Shown here one piece after another: positions 11,706 to 23,222 of a stretch of 64,000 bases of DNA (positions within the stretch are counted from its first letter, which is position 1; every line of letters starts with the position of its first letter). This DNA comes from Diphasiastrum complanatum (Eukaryota > Streptophyta > Lycopodiopsida > Lycopodiales > Lycopodiaceae). The translations under genes were made by a program, and so were the position numbers. The notes under the pieces are model-generated. The model had not been told where the DNA came from and did no database searches. It saw only the letters and a list, made by a program, of their open reading frames with translations. Where the stretch lies: NCBI GenBank assembly GCA_029204225.1, contig CM055099.1, positions 55,009,373 to 55,073,372 of the forward strand, given 5' to 3'.

Positions 11706-12829
11706 ACCCACTACAGATGGATATACAAGATCCACACATGAATCTATGATTTAAATAGAAGAATCAATATGGTTTAACATCACATTATCAACCCTTCTCA
11801 GTTAGTGATGAGCTTCAAATCGGTACTGATTCGAGAAAATTATCCCCAGGGATAAGCTTCCATCACCACTAACAAGTCCAATGTGATCCATGTGTTAAAT
11901 TGTTGCTTCCCTAATCAGAAAATTACATCCAAAATTTGTGGATAATATTATGGTTGTGAAGATATCTATCATGAATTTTACTAAACAAATTCTATTCAAA
12001 ATATTAAAATCTAGTATTAAGCAATTATTCCCAGGGATTACCAAAAAATCTAACTGCAAAATACATTTTCAAAAGCATTCTTACTATTCTTGATGTGCAC
12101 TCTACTTCCCCCCTTAGGATTTTCAGTCCCCTGAAAATCTCATTCTATTAAGTCACAAAATGAGATTCAGAGACATATAGTAAATGTGAAGTGAATCATC
12201 GTATGAAAAGTGAAAAAATTTATTTCGATGAACAAGTTATTCTATAACTGGGGTGAATTCAGAAATACACAAAAAAAATCATTCTCACAAATTTGCTAAG
12301 TTAATGTAGAAGCATTGAAAATACTAAACAATGAAGGTAGGAAAATCTTAAACAATTAGCAGCATTCACAAAGCATTAGACAAAATATCATAGCACATGA
12401 GGATGCAAGTTGGTAGAGTCTCCTCCTCTCTATTAAGCATGTAAAATGGAGTACAAGAGGTGCCTTTTTATTCTTGGGGAGGCCCTTGCCCATGTGCTTC
12501 TATTGGCTACTTCATTGATGAAGGATTGCAATCCTAGCCCTTCAGAGAAAAAACAACTAGATCTATGGTGTACAAAGAAGCACACTCTAACTACCACCAA
12601 TTTGACTTTGACTACTAATTAGAACTTAATCAACTTAGACTTTGGGCATTTTTCATTATTTTATTTACATGGCCCAAGTCTTTTTTATTCCATTATACAA
12701 TATCTTACATGTGCTCATTGGGATGTGGATTTACGTTTGTAGGATGCCACGATCCTCGCACCTAATTTTCTACTTATCGGCCTTATTTATTTAGTTACAA
12801 AAAATACCCACAACACATGACCTTAGTCA
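11706..12829. other. Unassigned repeat-like DNA
   Basis: No ORF of note. On the minus strand, around 12510-12400, an AATAAAAAGGCACC stretch followed by pyrimidine-rich sequence looks like the promoter part of an LTR, but no second copy is present to confirm it. Confidence 0.35.
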
Positions 12830-13862
12830 AGTCTGCCAAATGCATGATCACTCATGCTTCGTTGCCCAAATCATTTTGGCAACATGTTGTGTAGACGACA
12901 TCGTACGTGTAGAATCGATGTATAAAGGCCTATTTTATAGCAAGACTCCCTATAGAGTTTGGACTGGTTTCAAACCTTTATTAAAGCATTTAAGGGTCTT
13001 CGGATGCACCGCCTATGCTCTTGTCCCAAATGACACAAGAAAGAAATTAGATGAGCATTCAATCAAAACTATTTTTGTTGGCTATTATTCTTTGAATGAC
13101 ATGTATCAACTGTACTTGTAAAGTTTTTACTAGCAGGAATGTAACTTTTATTAAAGATCAGTTCATTGATCTAAATGGCAAGAACCAAATTCAGTCTATC
13201 GGCTCTGCCTCAACAACTGCTGTATTTCAAAATATCATTTTGATTCCTTCAAGTAGTCAGCTTTATAGTCAAATCAAGAGGAAATTAAAAAATTTGCAAC
13301 TCAAGAGTAGTCGAGACAAAGTTGAATCTCATTGCCAAAAGCTCTCCTAGAAGATTGACAAGGGTTCGAACTCAACCTATTCGATAATGAGTTTGCTCAC
13401 TATTCTATGTAGGAGTTGACCAAGTTGAAGAAGCAATGTCACAAGCTGATTCAAATCTCTGGAAGGAAGCTATGGACAAGGAGTAAAACTCGTTGCTTAA
13501 GAACAACACTTGGACTGTCACCAAGCTACCTGTAGATAGAAAAGTCACTGATTGCAAATGGATCTCTAAAATCAGGTATAAAGCAAACGATAGTATTGAC
13601 AGAAGAAAGGCCTAACTCATGGCAACTTTCACAAACTCCCAATGTCAACTACTTTGAAACATTTAGCCCCATGGTCAAGCATTATTCTATTCGACTGCTA
13701 CTATCATTTGTTGCTCCACCCAACCTTGAGGTAAGCCAGATGGATGTACAAATAGCATTCCTCAACGGAGTTATTGAAGAGGACATCTATATGATGCCAG
13801 CCCGAGTATGCAAACTTTATAAAGCCTTGTACAGTCTGAGGCAATCATCCAAAGCCTAGTTC
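12830..13862 (+). mobile_element. Copia integrase C-terminus and RT N-terminus
   Basis: The first part matches the end of a Copia integrase (LRVFGCTAYALVPNDTRKKL, then KTIFVGY). It is followed by a degenerate linker and the RT N-terminus: the EEAMSQADSNLWKEAM segment, NNTWTVTKLP, then FETFSPMVKHYSIRLLLSF and QMDVQIAFLNGVIEEDIYM. Stops and shifts occur near 13133, 13485 and 13600. The copy is cut at 13862, just after the KALYSLRQSSKA segment, where minus-strand Gypsy sequence begins. Its upstream integrase core is missing. Confidence 0.85.
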
Positions 13863-13865
13863 CAT

Positions 13866-14261
13866 AACATTCGAATTACAACAATAAAATTTTGTCACTT
13901 TTGGCACTGCATAAGGTGTCAAGGGGATGGTATGCTCAATTACCGAAGTAGGAATTCCTTTCAAATCCTTGTATGTCCAAGCAACACAATCTTGATATTT
14001 AATCAATAAATTCCTCAGAGACTTAAAATGCTATGTGGTAAGTTGCGTTTTAACTTGAACAATCTTCTCAACTTCTCCTGGTTTAGCAAAATTCATAGAC
14101 CAGTCCATCGTAAATCTCTTGTGTTTCTGGCACTTGATCATCAGGTTCACGATGAGCTTTAGGTAACATAATCACAACATCATCAATAGTATAACGATTG
14201 AAATGATCCGACATATCTTTGTGAAAAATGCACAAATAAGCTTGGTAGAGGCCAAAAATCT
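13866..14261 (-). mobile_element. Gypsy pol: pre-RT linker and RT start
   Basis: Read on the minus strand, it gives a linker (IDDVVIMLPKAHREPDDQ, then QEIYDGLVYEF) and the RT entry segment (KDLKGIPTSVIEHTIPLTP), which corresponds to the EHxIxLxPxAxP region at the start of Gypsy RT. It is cut at 13866 against the Copia fragment. On its other side it is separated from the rest of pol only by the solo LTR at 14262-15052; the codons on both sides of that LTR are in register. Confidence 0.8.
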
Positions 14262-15052
14262 TGTATATAGGATGATTACACATGTGTGGAGTCTGTTCCC
14301 ACGTGTGAAAATAGTGTACTTGTCATGTACCATAATCATATAGGTTGTACATATGATTTAATTCAAGTTCTAGTGGCTAAAAAGGCCAAAAACTAGTTTT
14401 CTAGACATATGACACATGGCATCAATCTATTGATTGCATGAGCCACATCCTTTGGTTAGGTGTCACATCCCATGTGTAGAGGATAGCTCACATGTGTGGA
14501 ATAAGCTGAAGTAGACGAATTTTGACTTCTAGAAGATTTTCAAGTAGATCTCCATATAGAAGGAAAATGGACCAAAAGTGCTCAAAATAGAAGGTTTTGT
14601 CCAAGTGTCAGTTTTGCATGATGAATCATCATATGACAAAGCACCTTCACAAATGTGGGATCAAAGGGATGATCAATACCACGAGCTCCCACTTATTGTA
14701 TATATAGAGCCACATTTGGCCATAGTAATTGTGAGACACCAATCTTGGTTTTGGAAGCAATTTTGAGTGATTCTCTCCATTTGTCTACATTTGTTTTGAT
14801 TGTTTTGAGGTGCTATCAATGTGTACTTGATTTTCAGGTTGGAGTCCGTACTCAGACAGGGTTTTACACGTGGGAAACCAGAAAGTACACCTACCTTCAA
14901 TAAATGATTGTTCTTGTTAGGATTTTGTGTCTAGAATTGATCTAGATTGATCTTAATCTCAAGTAGATTGATAGATCAAGTAATCTGACAACCAATCCCT
15001 CTTGAGGATCAGATTAAGATCCACTCTTGGTCCTTTTTGTACTTTTTCCACA
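14262..15052 (+). mobile_element. Solo Copia LTR with target-site duplication
   Basis: It is a TG...CA element (TGTATATAGG at the left, TTTTTCCACA at the right) inserted in Gypsy pol. The sequence AATCT/ATCTT at 14257-14261 and 15053-15057 forms the flanking duplication, unambiguous over ATCT. Removing the LTR and one repeat restores an uninterrupted Gypsy frame. The last third is related to the Copia LTRs ending at 61982 (+) and 54814 (-): the TTTGTGTCTAG, GATAGAT and TGGTCC...GTAC stretches line up. No internal Copia sequence is present, so it is the product of LTR-LTR recombination. Confidence 0.75.
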
Positions 15053-16100
15053 ATCTTGATGAACTTCATCTTCTTTCTCTTGTTCAAAGGGATTAACCTT
15101 TGTTTTGTTTTGCATTTAGCTTTATTGACCGAAGTCTTTTGAGAAGATGAGGACTTCTTGGAACTGATGTATTTTTCCATTTCAGAACATTGTTATAATG
15201 TTGTTTGGCTTGCTTTTTCGTCATTGGTCCTGTATCCTTCCCTTCTTTCAATATAACTGCTTTTGGCGATTGTATTGTTGGTCCATCAGGAATATTACGA
15301 ACTCCAAACCTTGTAGGATCCATATGATTTAGAATCCGCTCATCAGTGAGTTCAACATTTTCGTCATAAGATAAAGCATGACTGACATGAATAAGTTCAT
15401 TTTCAATGGGATCTAAAATCAAATAAGTAGATATCCATGCCACATTCATCATGTCGACTGGAAAGACGATAGGCGTATCCAAAGTAGGATCAACCGTTGG
15501 AATGTCGCTGAACTCTGAGTTGTTATCTCGTTGACACATGTATCTTGCTGTACAATACACAGTTGCAAGAGCTTGATTCCAGTTAACATTATCTGTTTGA
15601 GAGTCATAATGAACTCTCAAAGCTTTTTATGCTCGGTCACAAGTATGATCTGTTGTTGATGAGTCATCATTCTCTTTCTAGACTAATTGTCCATGTTAAT
15701 GGATCAACTTTAATTACTCATTCGTGATTCTCAAATGTAATTTTTCCTTTTCCTCAATTATGAATTACTTGCATAACTCATAACCATGGACGTCCCAATA
15801 GAATGCGATAAACTGATGGTGCTTCCGGGAAGTCCATTACTACAAAAGTAATGAAAAATTGGATTTCCGCAAATTTCATGGGTATGTCTTCCACTATGCC
15901 TGATCATCTTACTTTATTACAAAATTTGCAAGTTTCATCCGCATAAGGCCCCATTTAGCACATAGCTTTGTTGAGATTAGATTGACTCCTAAACCTCCAT
16001 CTATCACAGCTGTCTCTCGACTAAATTGTTTATGTTGTGTTGTCAAGGTGATATTTCTCTGCTCACTCTCTCATGCTGCCCCTACATTGAGTACTTCTTT
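15053..16100 (-). mobile_element. Gypsy protease and downstream linker
   Basis: The retropepsin active-site region reads DGGLGVNLIS at 16003-15974. The related copy at 60147 reads DGGSGVNIIS, so the residue after Asp-Gly-Gly has changed from Ser to Leu here and the enzyme would be damaged. The open stretch 15620-15093 is a linker of about 175 residues between protease and RT. It shares LDTPI and NVAWI with the + strand copy near 60680-60760. Protease would cleave the Gag-Pol polyprotein. Stops and shifts break the frame between 15620 and 15970. Confidence 0.7.
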
Positions 16101-16200
16101 TGAATCTTCAAAGCCGACACAAAATAGTGGTTCCTACTAGAGATTTGGTTCTATCTTGGTCATCTCTTGGCTAACACTTATTTAGCTTGAGGCACCAACT

Positions 16201-17340
16201 TTAGAAATTCAGTTCTATTTGTGACGCTTCAGGTCTAGTAATCTTGAAGGGATCTTCGCGATGATGCAACTGAGTGTTATCATCCGTTCGTTGATGTGTT
16301 CTTTGCAAAGGATCATGTAAATATGATGGCGGCACAGGTGAAGAATGAATCTCTGTTGCAGCTCTAGTGGCTTCCAATGCCTCATCTTTTTGTAAGTCTT
16401 TGATCCACTGCCTCATGTTGTGGTATTTCTTCATCTCATAGTTGAGATTTGGATACACCCCTGCTACGGTAGGTAGTTCAGTAGATTCCGCAAGTGTTAG
16501 ATCAACAACAACTCCTTTGCTCATGTGACAACCATCACATCTGCACTTGGTTCAATAGGTTGGATTGCTGGCCTTTGCTTAATTGTAATCATGTTCAAAG
16601 GAGCAGATATCGGCGGTGGTTTTGGTCTAGCTGGACAGTCCTTGTAACAATGTCCATAACCGCACTCCCGACAAAAGTGAGCAAAGTTTTTTTTATTCGG
16701 ACATTTAGCAATTCTGTGATTTTCTCCACATCCAAAACATCCAAGTGGTGCTCTAGCCCACTGTCTAGATTGTTGTTGTTGTTGTGCAGTAACATATATA
16801 GCGTATTGCTTTGAAGAACCAATATCTTGATTTGTATTGTAATACCGTTGGTCATTGCCAACCATCATGTTTGCAAAAGGAACATGTTGTATTGGAGGAG
16901 CTGTCAAGGCTAATCGTTCCAGAATTCCAAGGCCATGGGCCTTACCATCAGGTCCCTTCCAATTAGGATTTTCTCGATATTGGAACTTCTCATATATTTG
17001 TTAAATAACTTGAGGATCAAACGAACAAAAAGTTGTCTCATGTCCGAAGAATTGCATAGATGACAATAAACATTCGTCATACGCCTTTTCATCGTTGGAC
17101 ACTCATTTTTGGTGTGATTTCCTGTACAAATCGCACATCACACATTTTCTCTACTAGAAAATATTTTAGCCATCTTATCAGGTGTTTTATCGCTCTTAGC
17201 TTGCTGCTCTTCCAATGCTTTTAACTTTGCATTGAATTGTGACTGCATCTTCTCTAGTACTTTGGCTATTCTAAACGAGGAGTTCTTATAATAGGAGGAT
17301 GTGGTGGCAACTCCACTTCAGATTCAGAATCTGAGTCTGA
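16201..17340 (-). mobile_element. Gypsy gag with four zinc knuckles
   Basis: Gag nucleocapsid region read right to left. An acidic/coiled stretch (LEKMQSQFNAKLKALEEQQ) is followed by CAICTGNHTKNEC (near 17140-17100) and CHLCN plus GHETTFC (near 17070-17020, split by a one-base loss). A linker leads to CFGCGENHRIAKC and CRECGYGHCYKDC (16760-16640), then a Pro-rich tail. That makes four CCHC-type knuckles in two pairs, which would bind element RNA. The + strand relative at 59520 shows only the second pair. The N-terminal capsid domain is not recognisable here. Confidence 0.75.
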
Positions 17341-18339
17341 TATTCTTCCAAATTACTTCAGAATAATAATGAGATTGGATCTAGATTTTTCAATTATCTC
17401 CTATCTATGGTCAGATATGTAAAACTTTATCACTCGACAATAAACGTATTTTGATTTTGAAAAAAAGATCTTGATCAAGCGATCGACACTCGAGAAATAA
17501 AGATTTATCAAAATCAATATCAAACTGTAACAGGATCTTGACAGTAGCTAGATCTGATAGATAATAACTAAAAAATGATACTGGCAAAGGTTTCCTATGT
17601 GAAGGTTGACTCGACGAGGGTTCTTTCAATACTATTTTGGGTAACAAATCACTTATCTGGCTGTTTCTGACAAATCTAAAAAAATGAACCTTCGCCTGGT
17701 TGACAACAAGTATATCTGATAATGATAATGCTAGGGTAGAATTGGCGAAGGCTATTTTTTGACAAACAATGACTTTTTGCAGCTTGGCGAGGATTAATAC
17801 GACTTTTTGGAAAATCCAGATGTAAGAACTCAAAATTTATGAATCACTAAATTTGGAAACTTCAAATAAATCAGCGAATGTTCATGCAAAGGTGCAAGAG
17901 TGATACTGTTATTTCAGTGAAAAAAAAAACACTTTTTTAACAAAAATAGCTCAGTATAACAACTAACGTTGACTTATCGTTCGCCCAACTGTAGTGGATT
18001 TCTTTCCTTGCCTAGCCTCAAACCAAGATCTAATCAATCTAGCATCAAAGAGATGAAGTTAGTTGTCATGCATAGATTCGTTCCCATGAGAGCGATAATA
18101 TAGTTCAGATTTTAGCATGAATGGAAGATTCACATATAACTCTAACATCCATTAACCCCAAGCATTAACACTACATCCACTAACACTAGATCCACAACAA
18201 AATAGCTTACTCTTTCTCTCTCTCCCTTTCTCCCTCATAGAAAGTATAATAACATGCAATCCCAATAACAATCAAATCCAACAATTAGCAAAACACAAAT
18301 AAGCATGAGAGATGGAGGAAAAGTGATAGAGAGCAAGGA
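17341..18339. other. Gypsy leader or LTR remainder
   Basis: This lies between minus-strand gag and the clear LTR match. One 140-codon minus frame (17833-17411) has no family resemblance and is probably fortuitous. A GCGAAGG/CCTTCGCC word recurs (17687, 17738). Part of this may belong to the LTR, but the boundary is not visible. Confidence 0.4.
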
Positions 18340-18734
18340 CATTCATCAATCCATTTCACAAGATAACCAATCTGCTTTATTGAAATGAAGAAATGAAACA
18401 TGTGTAGGAACTCGAGTTGGTCCCTTTTTATAGTATAGAGAAGGACCCTGGCCTCTGAATCCTATTGGTCCATTTCTGCCTCCCTAATTATTCAAATTTA
18501 AAAAAGAGTGGGAACCATCCAAATTGGAGGGAAACCCAACTTTATTCACTAACTTGACATTTAGGCCCTGCGACATTAAAAGTCCCGCAAAAAGGCCTAA
18601 AGTCCTTTTATTGACTTGTAACTAATCAAATAACTATGTGATTATCGAGTTGGACTTACACACACAGGGTGCCAAATCCCTCTCACTTATTAAGTAGGGT
18701 TAGGGTTGCCTTGGGTTCCACAAACCCTCCAACA
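18340..18734 (-). mobile_element. Gypsy LTR, inverted copy
   Basis: On the minus strand it starts TGTTGGAGGGTTTG at 18734 and follows the 11307 LTR closely for nearly 400 bp, including a CTATAAAAAGGGACC TATA region and the AATAAAGCAGATTGG stretch. Its position upstream of minus-strand gag makes it the 5' LTR of that Gypsy copy. Confidence 0.8.
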
Positions 18735-19139
18735 CCAACTTATTAATTACCAAAAATTGTATGATGGACTGACTATGACTCTAGCGAAGGTTTAGACGAA
18801 GGTTCCTCTCAGAGAACTAATGTTCTTGTAGAAGGGTGTAAAAGTTTCTACAAAAGGTTACCAGCAACAAGTGGAATGGTCACTTTAGTCTTCTATTCTG
18901 GAATTAACCTTCGCCGACCTGGCCATAAATAAATCTGGATCAGATCTACATACAATAGACCAGACAAAGGATGGTTTTCGATATTTTCTTTTGTTTTTAG
19001 AGATTTTTTCACTTTTTTTTGTGTGGTTTTTGTTCACTTTTTGGAAATTGGATGGGAAGTAAACTTCGCCCTTTAAACAAGGACATCCAATTTCAACCCG
19101 TAAGAGGTTCAACCTGCTTATATGGAAATAAACATGTCA
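18735..19139. other. Spacer between two Gypsy LTR copies
   Basis: It holds further GCGAAGG/AACCTTCGCCGA words (18783-18811, 18906-18919) of the kind seen in the Gypsy spacer at 7.9-8.1 kb. No gene is visible. Confidence 0.4.
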
Positions 19140-19445
19140 AATGACTTACAAAGCACCACTTTATAGTGGATTTTAGGGCTTTGGCCTAAAATCCTATTGG
19201 CCAATCACCACCTCCCTTATTATTTGAAATTCGAATTTTGGGAGGAGCCTTTTTAATTCATTAACTTGACTATTAGGCCTTGCAACATTTAGTTCCTACA
19301 AAAAGGCCTAAAGTCCTTTTATTAACTTCTAACTAGTCAAATAACTATGTGATCATCGGGTTGGACTTACACACGGAGGGTTCCAAATCCCTCTCACTTA
19401 TTAACTAAGGTTAGGGTTGCCTTGAGATACGCAAACCCTCCAACA
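19140..19445 (-). mobile_element. Diverged Gypsy LTR fragment
   Basis: It starts with TGTTGGAGGGTTTGCG at 19445 on the minus strand and shares the first 200 bp with the 18734 and 11307 LTRs. It then diverges: different U3 text, and CTATAAAG instead of CTATAAAAAG. It is a second subfamily of the same LTR in the same orientation. Confidence 0.7.
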
Positions 19446-19959
19446 CTACTCGACACTATCACGACTAGACATAATCTCTAACAAAATCAGATTCTGTCCG
19501 ACTGCAACTGCCAAGAGCATGTAGTGCTTTAATTTTCCACTTGTAATAGTACAAATTAAGCATTTTCTTGATTGCATTCTCTATGTGCATTGACTAACCG
19601 TATTCATTCTAGTAATATAAGTCGTGTTGTATCGTGTCAGATGCATTTTTTTGTTTCGTTCGATTTACGATATGCACATAAGATTATTCGTAGATTAAAC
19701 TATTCATATAATTGTTAATTTGTGTCAATTGTAATGCTCTAAGATATGTTCTATTCGGTTTTGCAACTAAATTCTTAATCAATTTAATTTGTGCAGGTCT
19801 ACGAGATCGATTGTATCGATCCAAGCGACTAAAAAGCTCGGATCAAGTAGGGCTATCTTTGAGTGATCGAAGCAAAGCTTGAATCTGATAGATGTAGATT
19901 CATGCATCAAGGATTATCAGCCAACCCCGATACTTCCAAATCCCAACAAAAAATGATGT
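19446..19959. other. No recognisable gene
   Basis: AT-rich sequence with no long ORF. It may be the flank or interior of the LTR-like element that follows. Confidence 0.4.
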
Positions 19960-21293
19960 GCTTTGTGTGAAGTTACGCTTTTTTGCTGACGTCATCATAT
20001 CATATCAGGAAACTATACTTCATGGTACTTGTTTGATCTTCCTAGTCATTTGGAGCGTGAAGGTCAAAAGTATTCGACCTTCGGGTGTCTCGAACATTTT
20101 CGTTTCACGTTGTTCGAGTTCTCATTTTTCAAGGTCTTCGAGATCTTCGTTTTCGAGGTATTCGTCAGCTTGGAAGTGTTGGATTTATCTCCTTTACTCT
20201 CCTAAATCCTATGTTAATCTGCCTCCATTCACACTGCTGTACTTTACTTGTGTTGTCGTACAGTCTGCATATTTACATGTAAAATAAGACAGGCAAAAAA
20301 CGTGACTGTCTGCATTTTTACTCGGGGATTTCCACAGGCAAAAAAGACAACGCTGTGTTTTTACACGTGATTTATGACAAGCGAAAAAGACGTCACTGCC
20401 CTACAAATGCCAAAGGTGTCCTACAAATGCCAAAGGTGTCCTTATAGAAAAGCGATGGTATCCTGTAAATCAATTTTTAAGGCATTTGTGAGAGTGTCAC
20501 GTTTTTCGCATTTTCATCAACGTTAATTTTAGCGAAGGCTGATGTCGCGGCCTTCTCACGCTCATCCCATGCATTGTGCAATCAGATTTGACAATGATAT
20601 CAACCACCCATGATTTCCAACAGACAACACAACACTTTTGCCTTCTTCATCTGCACACCTGTAAAAATTATGTATATATTGAATACCATCTGCGTATTCA
20701 GATAATCGTAGCAGAACGACATCATACTAGAAGAGAGAGAACGAAACATCACTGATAATCAGAGATAGACATCGTAGATGCTTTCGTGCATTGATTCTTT
20801 TCTTCCGAATGTATTGTCAGTAATAGGTTCATCACCTTTACAGATTGTGTGATTAGCTTTGTGAAGCACGGGATTACGTCCGCTATTGTTCTGTGCTCAC
20901 CTACATTATTGACCTGTGTATTTCGTTATACTTAATCTGATTACAGCTCTGTCTATTCTGCGTTCAGATTTGTGTCAATATTGCAATGCATTTCTACGTT
21001 CTGTCTGGCTTTCTTATTAGTTAATTTGGATGTCTACGCTTCGCGAATTATTATTAGTCTAGCCGTTCGTGACTAATATTTAGTCTTGGTTTTCGCAACT
21101 AATTATCGCGACAAATTATCTTTCTAATGTTTTGATGCTTAATGTTTGGCTACGTAATTTTCGTTTGAGTTCGTTTCATTTTCGAGTTTCGAGTTCGTTT
21201 TTTTTTTTTGAGTTATCTTTCTTTCACCCCTCTTTCCGACAGGGAGTTGAGAGCTAGCAGAGCTTTGGTAACAGAAACATTTTGTTTCTTCAA
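19960..21293 (-). mobile_element. LTR-like copy related to the 40-kb Copia LTR
   Basis: The minus strand begins TGTTGAAGAAACAAAATG at 21293 and then carries the AGCTCTGCTAGCTCTCAAC stretch, matching the AGCTTTGCTAGCTTTCAGC of the LTR at 41105 and the fragment at 37545. The far end (19970-20130) aligns with 40781-40900 (CTGACGTCATCATATC against CTGATGTCATGCCATC). The middle is longer and diverged, so this is either an old LTR with an insertion or two LTR pieces. Confidence 0.5.
20401..20440. repeat. Two-copy 20-bp tandem repeat
   Basis: CTACAAATGCCAAAGGTGTC occurs twice in perfect tandem inside the LTR-like element. Confidence 0.85.
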
Positions 21294-21828
21294 CATCCAT
21301 GCTCCACACAACACCTTTTGTGGCCTTGGACTATTCCATCTTATAGGACAACTCATATACCACTATAAGTGTATTCCATAAAATTTAATCCATGGACAAC
21401 CCTATACATCAACCTCAATAAAAAACACTTTTAAGTTAGGAGATCAAGCGATTTTCCCATTTGTGTGGTGGGAGACCATATTAGTGTGAAATCAAATTTT
21501 GGAAGAACATTACTTTTAATGGCATCCCATACCACACCTCCAACTGGGATATTCCTCATTCTAATATTAGATAATCTGGCAAATTCAAAATAGCTCTCAT
21601 ATAAAATGATCTAAGATCAACATTCTTAGATGACCACACACACACACACACACCTTTCTCCATTAAATTTAGTTTGAGTTGCCACCATGTAGGTCGAGTT
21701 GGCACATGAGGTAGCAAGGACGCTTTGTTGGATAAGTTTGTTATTTTAACCTGGCCCAAATGCTTGGCAAGTTTATTTGGTTGATAAAAAATATCGTTTT
21801 CAAGTTTGATCAAGTAAATGCTTGTTGG
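21294..21828. other. No recognisable gene
   Basis: No domain-bearing frame. It contains a short (CA)n microsatellite at 21635-21653. Confidence 0.45.
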
Positions 21829-21892
21829 TTTCCAAGGGAGGCTTGAACTTGGACCAAAGAAACTTAAGATGCCAAGCTAATTAGCTAAGCAA
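21829..21892 (-). mobile_element. tRNA-related SINE-like copy, degenerate
   Basis: The minus strand carries a weakened B box (AAGTTCAAGCC) downstream of TTAGCTTGGCATC and matches the better copy at 22063-22137. Its A box region is degraded. Confidence 0.4.
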
Positions 21893-21945
21893 ACCCCTTC
21901 AATCATATAAGTGAAAGGGTGTGTGTGTGTATATGCGCGCACGCG

Positions 21946-21947
<2 letters not shown>

Positions 21948-21999
<52 letters not shown>

Positions 22000-22016
22000 T
22001 GTGAGTGAGAGAGAGA
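21948..22016. repeat. (GA)n microsatellite
   Basis: About 25 GA units, then a GTGTGAGTGA interruption and more GA. A (GT)n run lies just upstream at 21919-21930. Readings of Arg-Glu or Leu-Ser repeats here are artefacts. Confidence 0.95.
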
Positions 22017-22027
22017 TGAAAGGTCTT

Positions 22028-22165
22028 GAGCATAAACCAGAATGCATTGAAAACTTAATATGCTTCTTAATTTCCAAGGGGAGGCTCGAACCTGGGACCA
22101 AAGAAACTTTGGATGCCAAGCTAACCAATTGAGCATAAACTAGAATGCATTGAAAACTTAATATG
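22028..22165 (-). mobile_element. tRNA-derived SINE-like unit between 35-bp repeats
   Basis: On the minus strand there is an A-box-like TATGCTCAATTGG (22137-22125) and a B-box-like GGTTCGAGCC (22092-22083), spaced as in a tRNA-derived RNA polymerase III promoter. A GGTTAGC segment follows the A box, as in a tRNA D-arm. The 68-bp core (22063-22130) sits between two near-identical 35-bp direct repeats (22028-22062 and 22131-22165, one mismatch). It could be a short SINE, a tRNA pseudogene or a local duplication. No poly-A tail is evident. Confidence 0.5.
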
Positions 22166-22166
22166 A

Positions 22167-23222
22167 AGGTGGAATGTAGTTAATGCTTGTATAGGCTATT
22201 TTTTTGCCTATAATGCCATAGAATCTACTTAGTTTTGCTAATTCTACCTAAAGAACTGGGCTCATTTTAAGATGCTTGTTTGTTCCAGTAGCTTCTTAGC
22301 TGATTCCAAACTCACCTCCACTTCATGTGAAGACCTCCAAAGCCAACTCAGAGAGAACATTATGCACACCAAACCAAACCCCGAGTAGTTCGCCTTGGCA
22401 AGGCATTATGAGAGAAGAGAGGTGGTGGTGTCAAAGAATGGGGGATGTGGAGGTTAAAGACACCCCTTTGCAAGCGGAGGCGGGTCGGACGCTTTAAATG
22501 CCAACTCCTCTTCTCCTCCTCCTCCCCTTAACACGTACAAGAGCTTTTTTCTCTCTCTCTTCCCTTCATAATAATAAAGTATACATGGTGTCTTGATCGT
22601 GCCTTCTCCCCAGAGAGAGCGTATATCTTTTTTCATCAATTTACGCTTCTTCATTACGCCACCATCTCTCTTTCCGTTGCTTTCTGCTCCCTCCTTTACA
22701 TTCGTCTTTTTTCTTCATCATTTTTGCTCAAAAACATTGATTCAACCCTCGACTGTCTAGGCAATACATCCTTATTATGCCTGATAATCACACAGGGATT
22801 GCAACCTATTACTCTGTTTCAATTCTTGCGTATTTTTCGGTATCCTTTGGAAGTGCAGAGGTATTCCTATATCTTGTCGACTGGAAAAAGATAACGAATA
22901 GTTTGTTTTATGCAAGAAAAAGGTAATGATGGTGGCCTGTTTGGTTCTCAATCATTAATCCTTGCCTTAATTATATATACATATCAAAATCTACGTAGAT
23001 TGATGTTGAGCTTGATATCCATCAATTATGTGGACATTAAGTCCTCTTATGTTTACTTATCCTCTCTGCAAGATTAGGCTCGGATGATTCGTTGATAATT
23101 GTTATTGCGCGCTTTCGGAAGTGTCAAATCCTGCATCCTTTTTCTTCATAGAAGAGTGCTTCTTTTCCTACATGTAGCGTGTTGGAAGCAACTGCATGGG
23201 TTAGCCTAGCCATAGCCTTTTG
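22167..23222 (+). promoter_or_regulatory. WDR26 upstream region and 5' leader
   Basis: It precedes the WDR26 start codon. From about 22500 the sequence turns pyrimidine-rich (TCTTCTCCTCCTCCTCCCC, later TCTCTCTTCCC), as is common in plant 5' leaders. A leader intron is possible (donor AAAGGTAATG at about 22919, acceptor CTCTGCAAG at about 23072) but cannot be proved from sequence alone. No clear TATA box was found. Confidence 0.4.

Noticed and set aside
17411-17833. 140-codon minus-strand ORF upstream of gag
   Set aside because: No capsid-like or other motif and hydrophobic, irregular composition; probably leader sequence.
20401-20440. CRISPR-like direct repeats
   Set aside because: Only two perfect tandem units with no spacers, in plant nuclear DNA.
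21911-22136. Overlapping ORFs of Arg-Glu or Leu-Ser repeats
   Set aside because: They only translate the GA/CT microsatellite.
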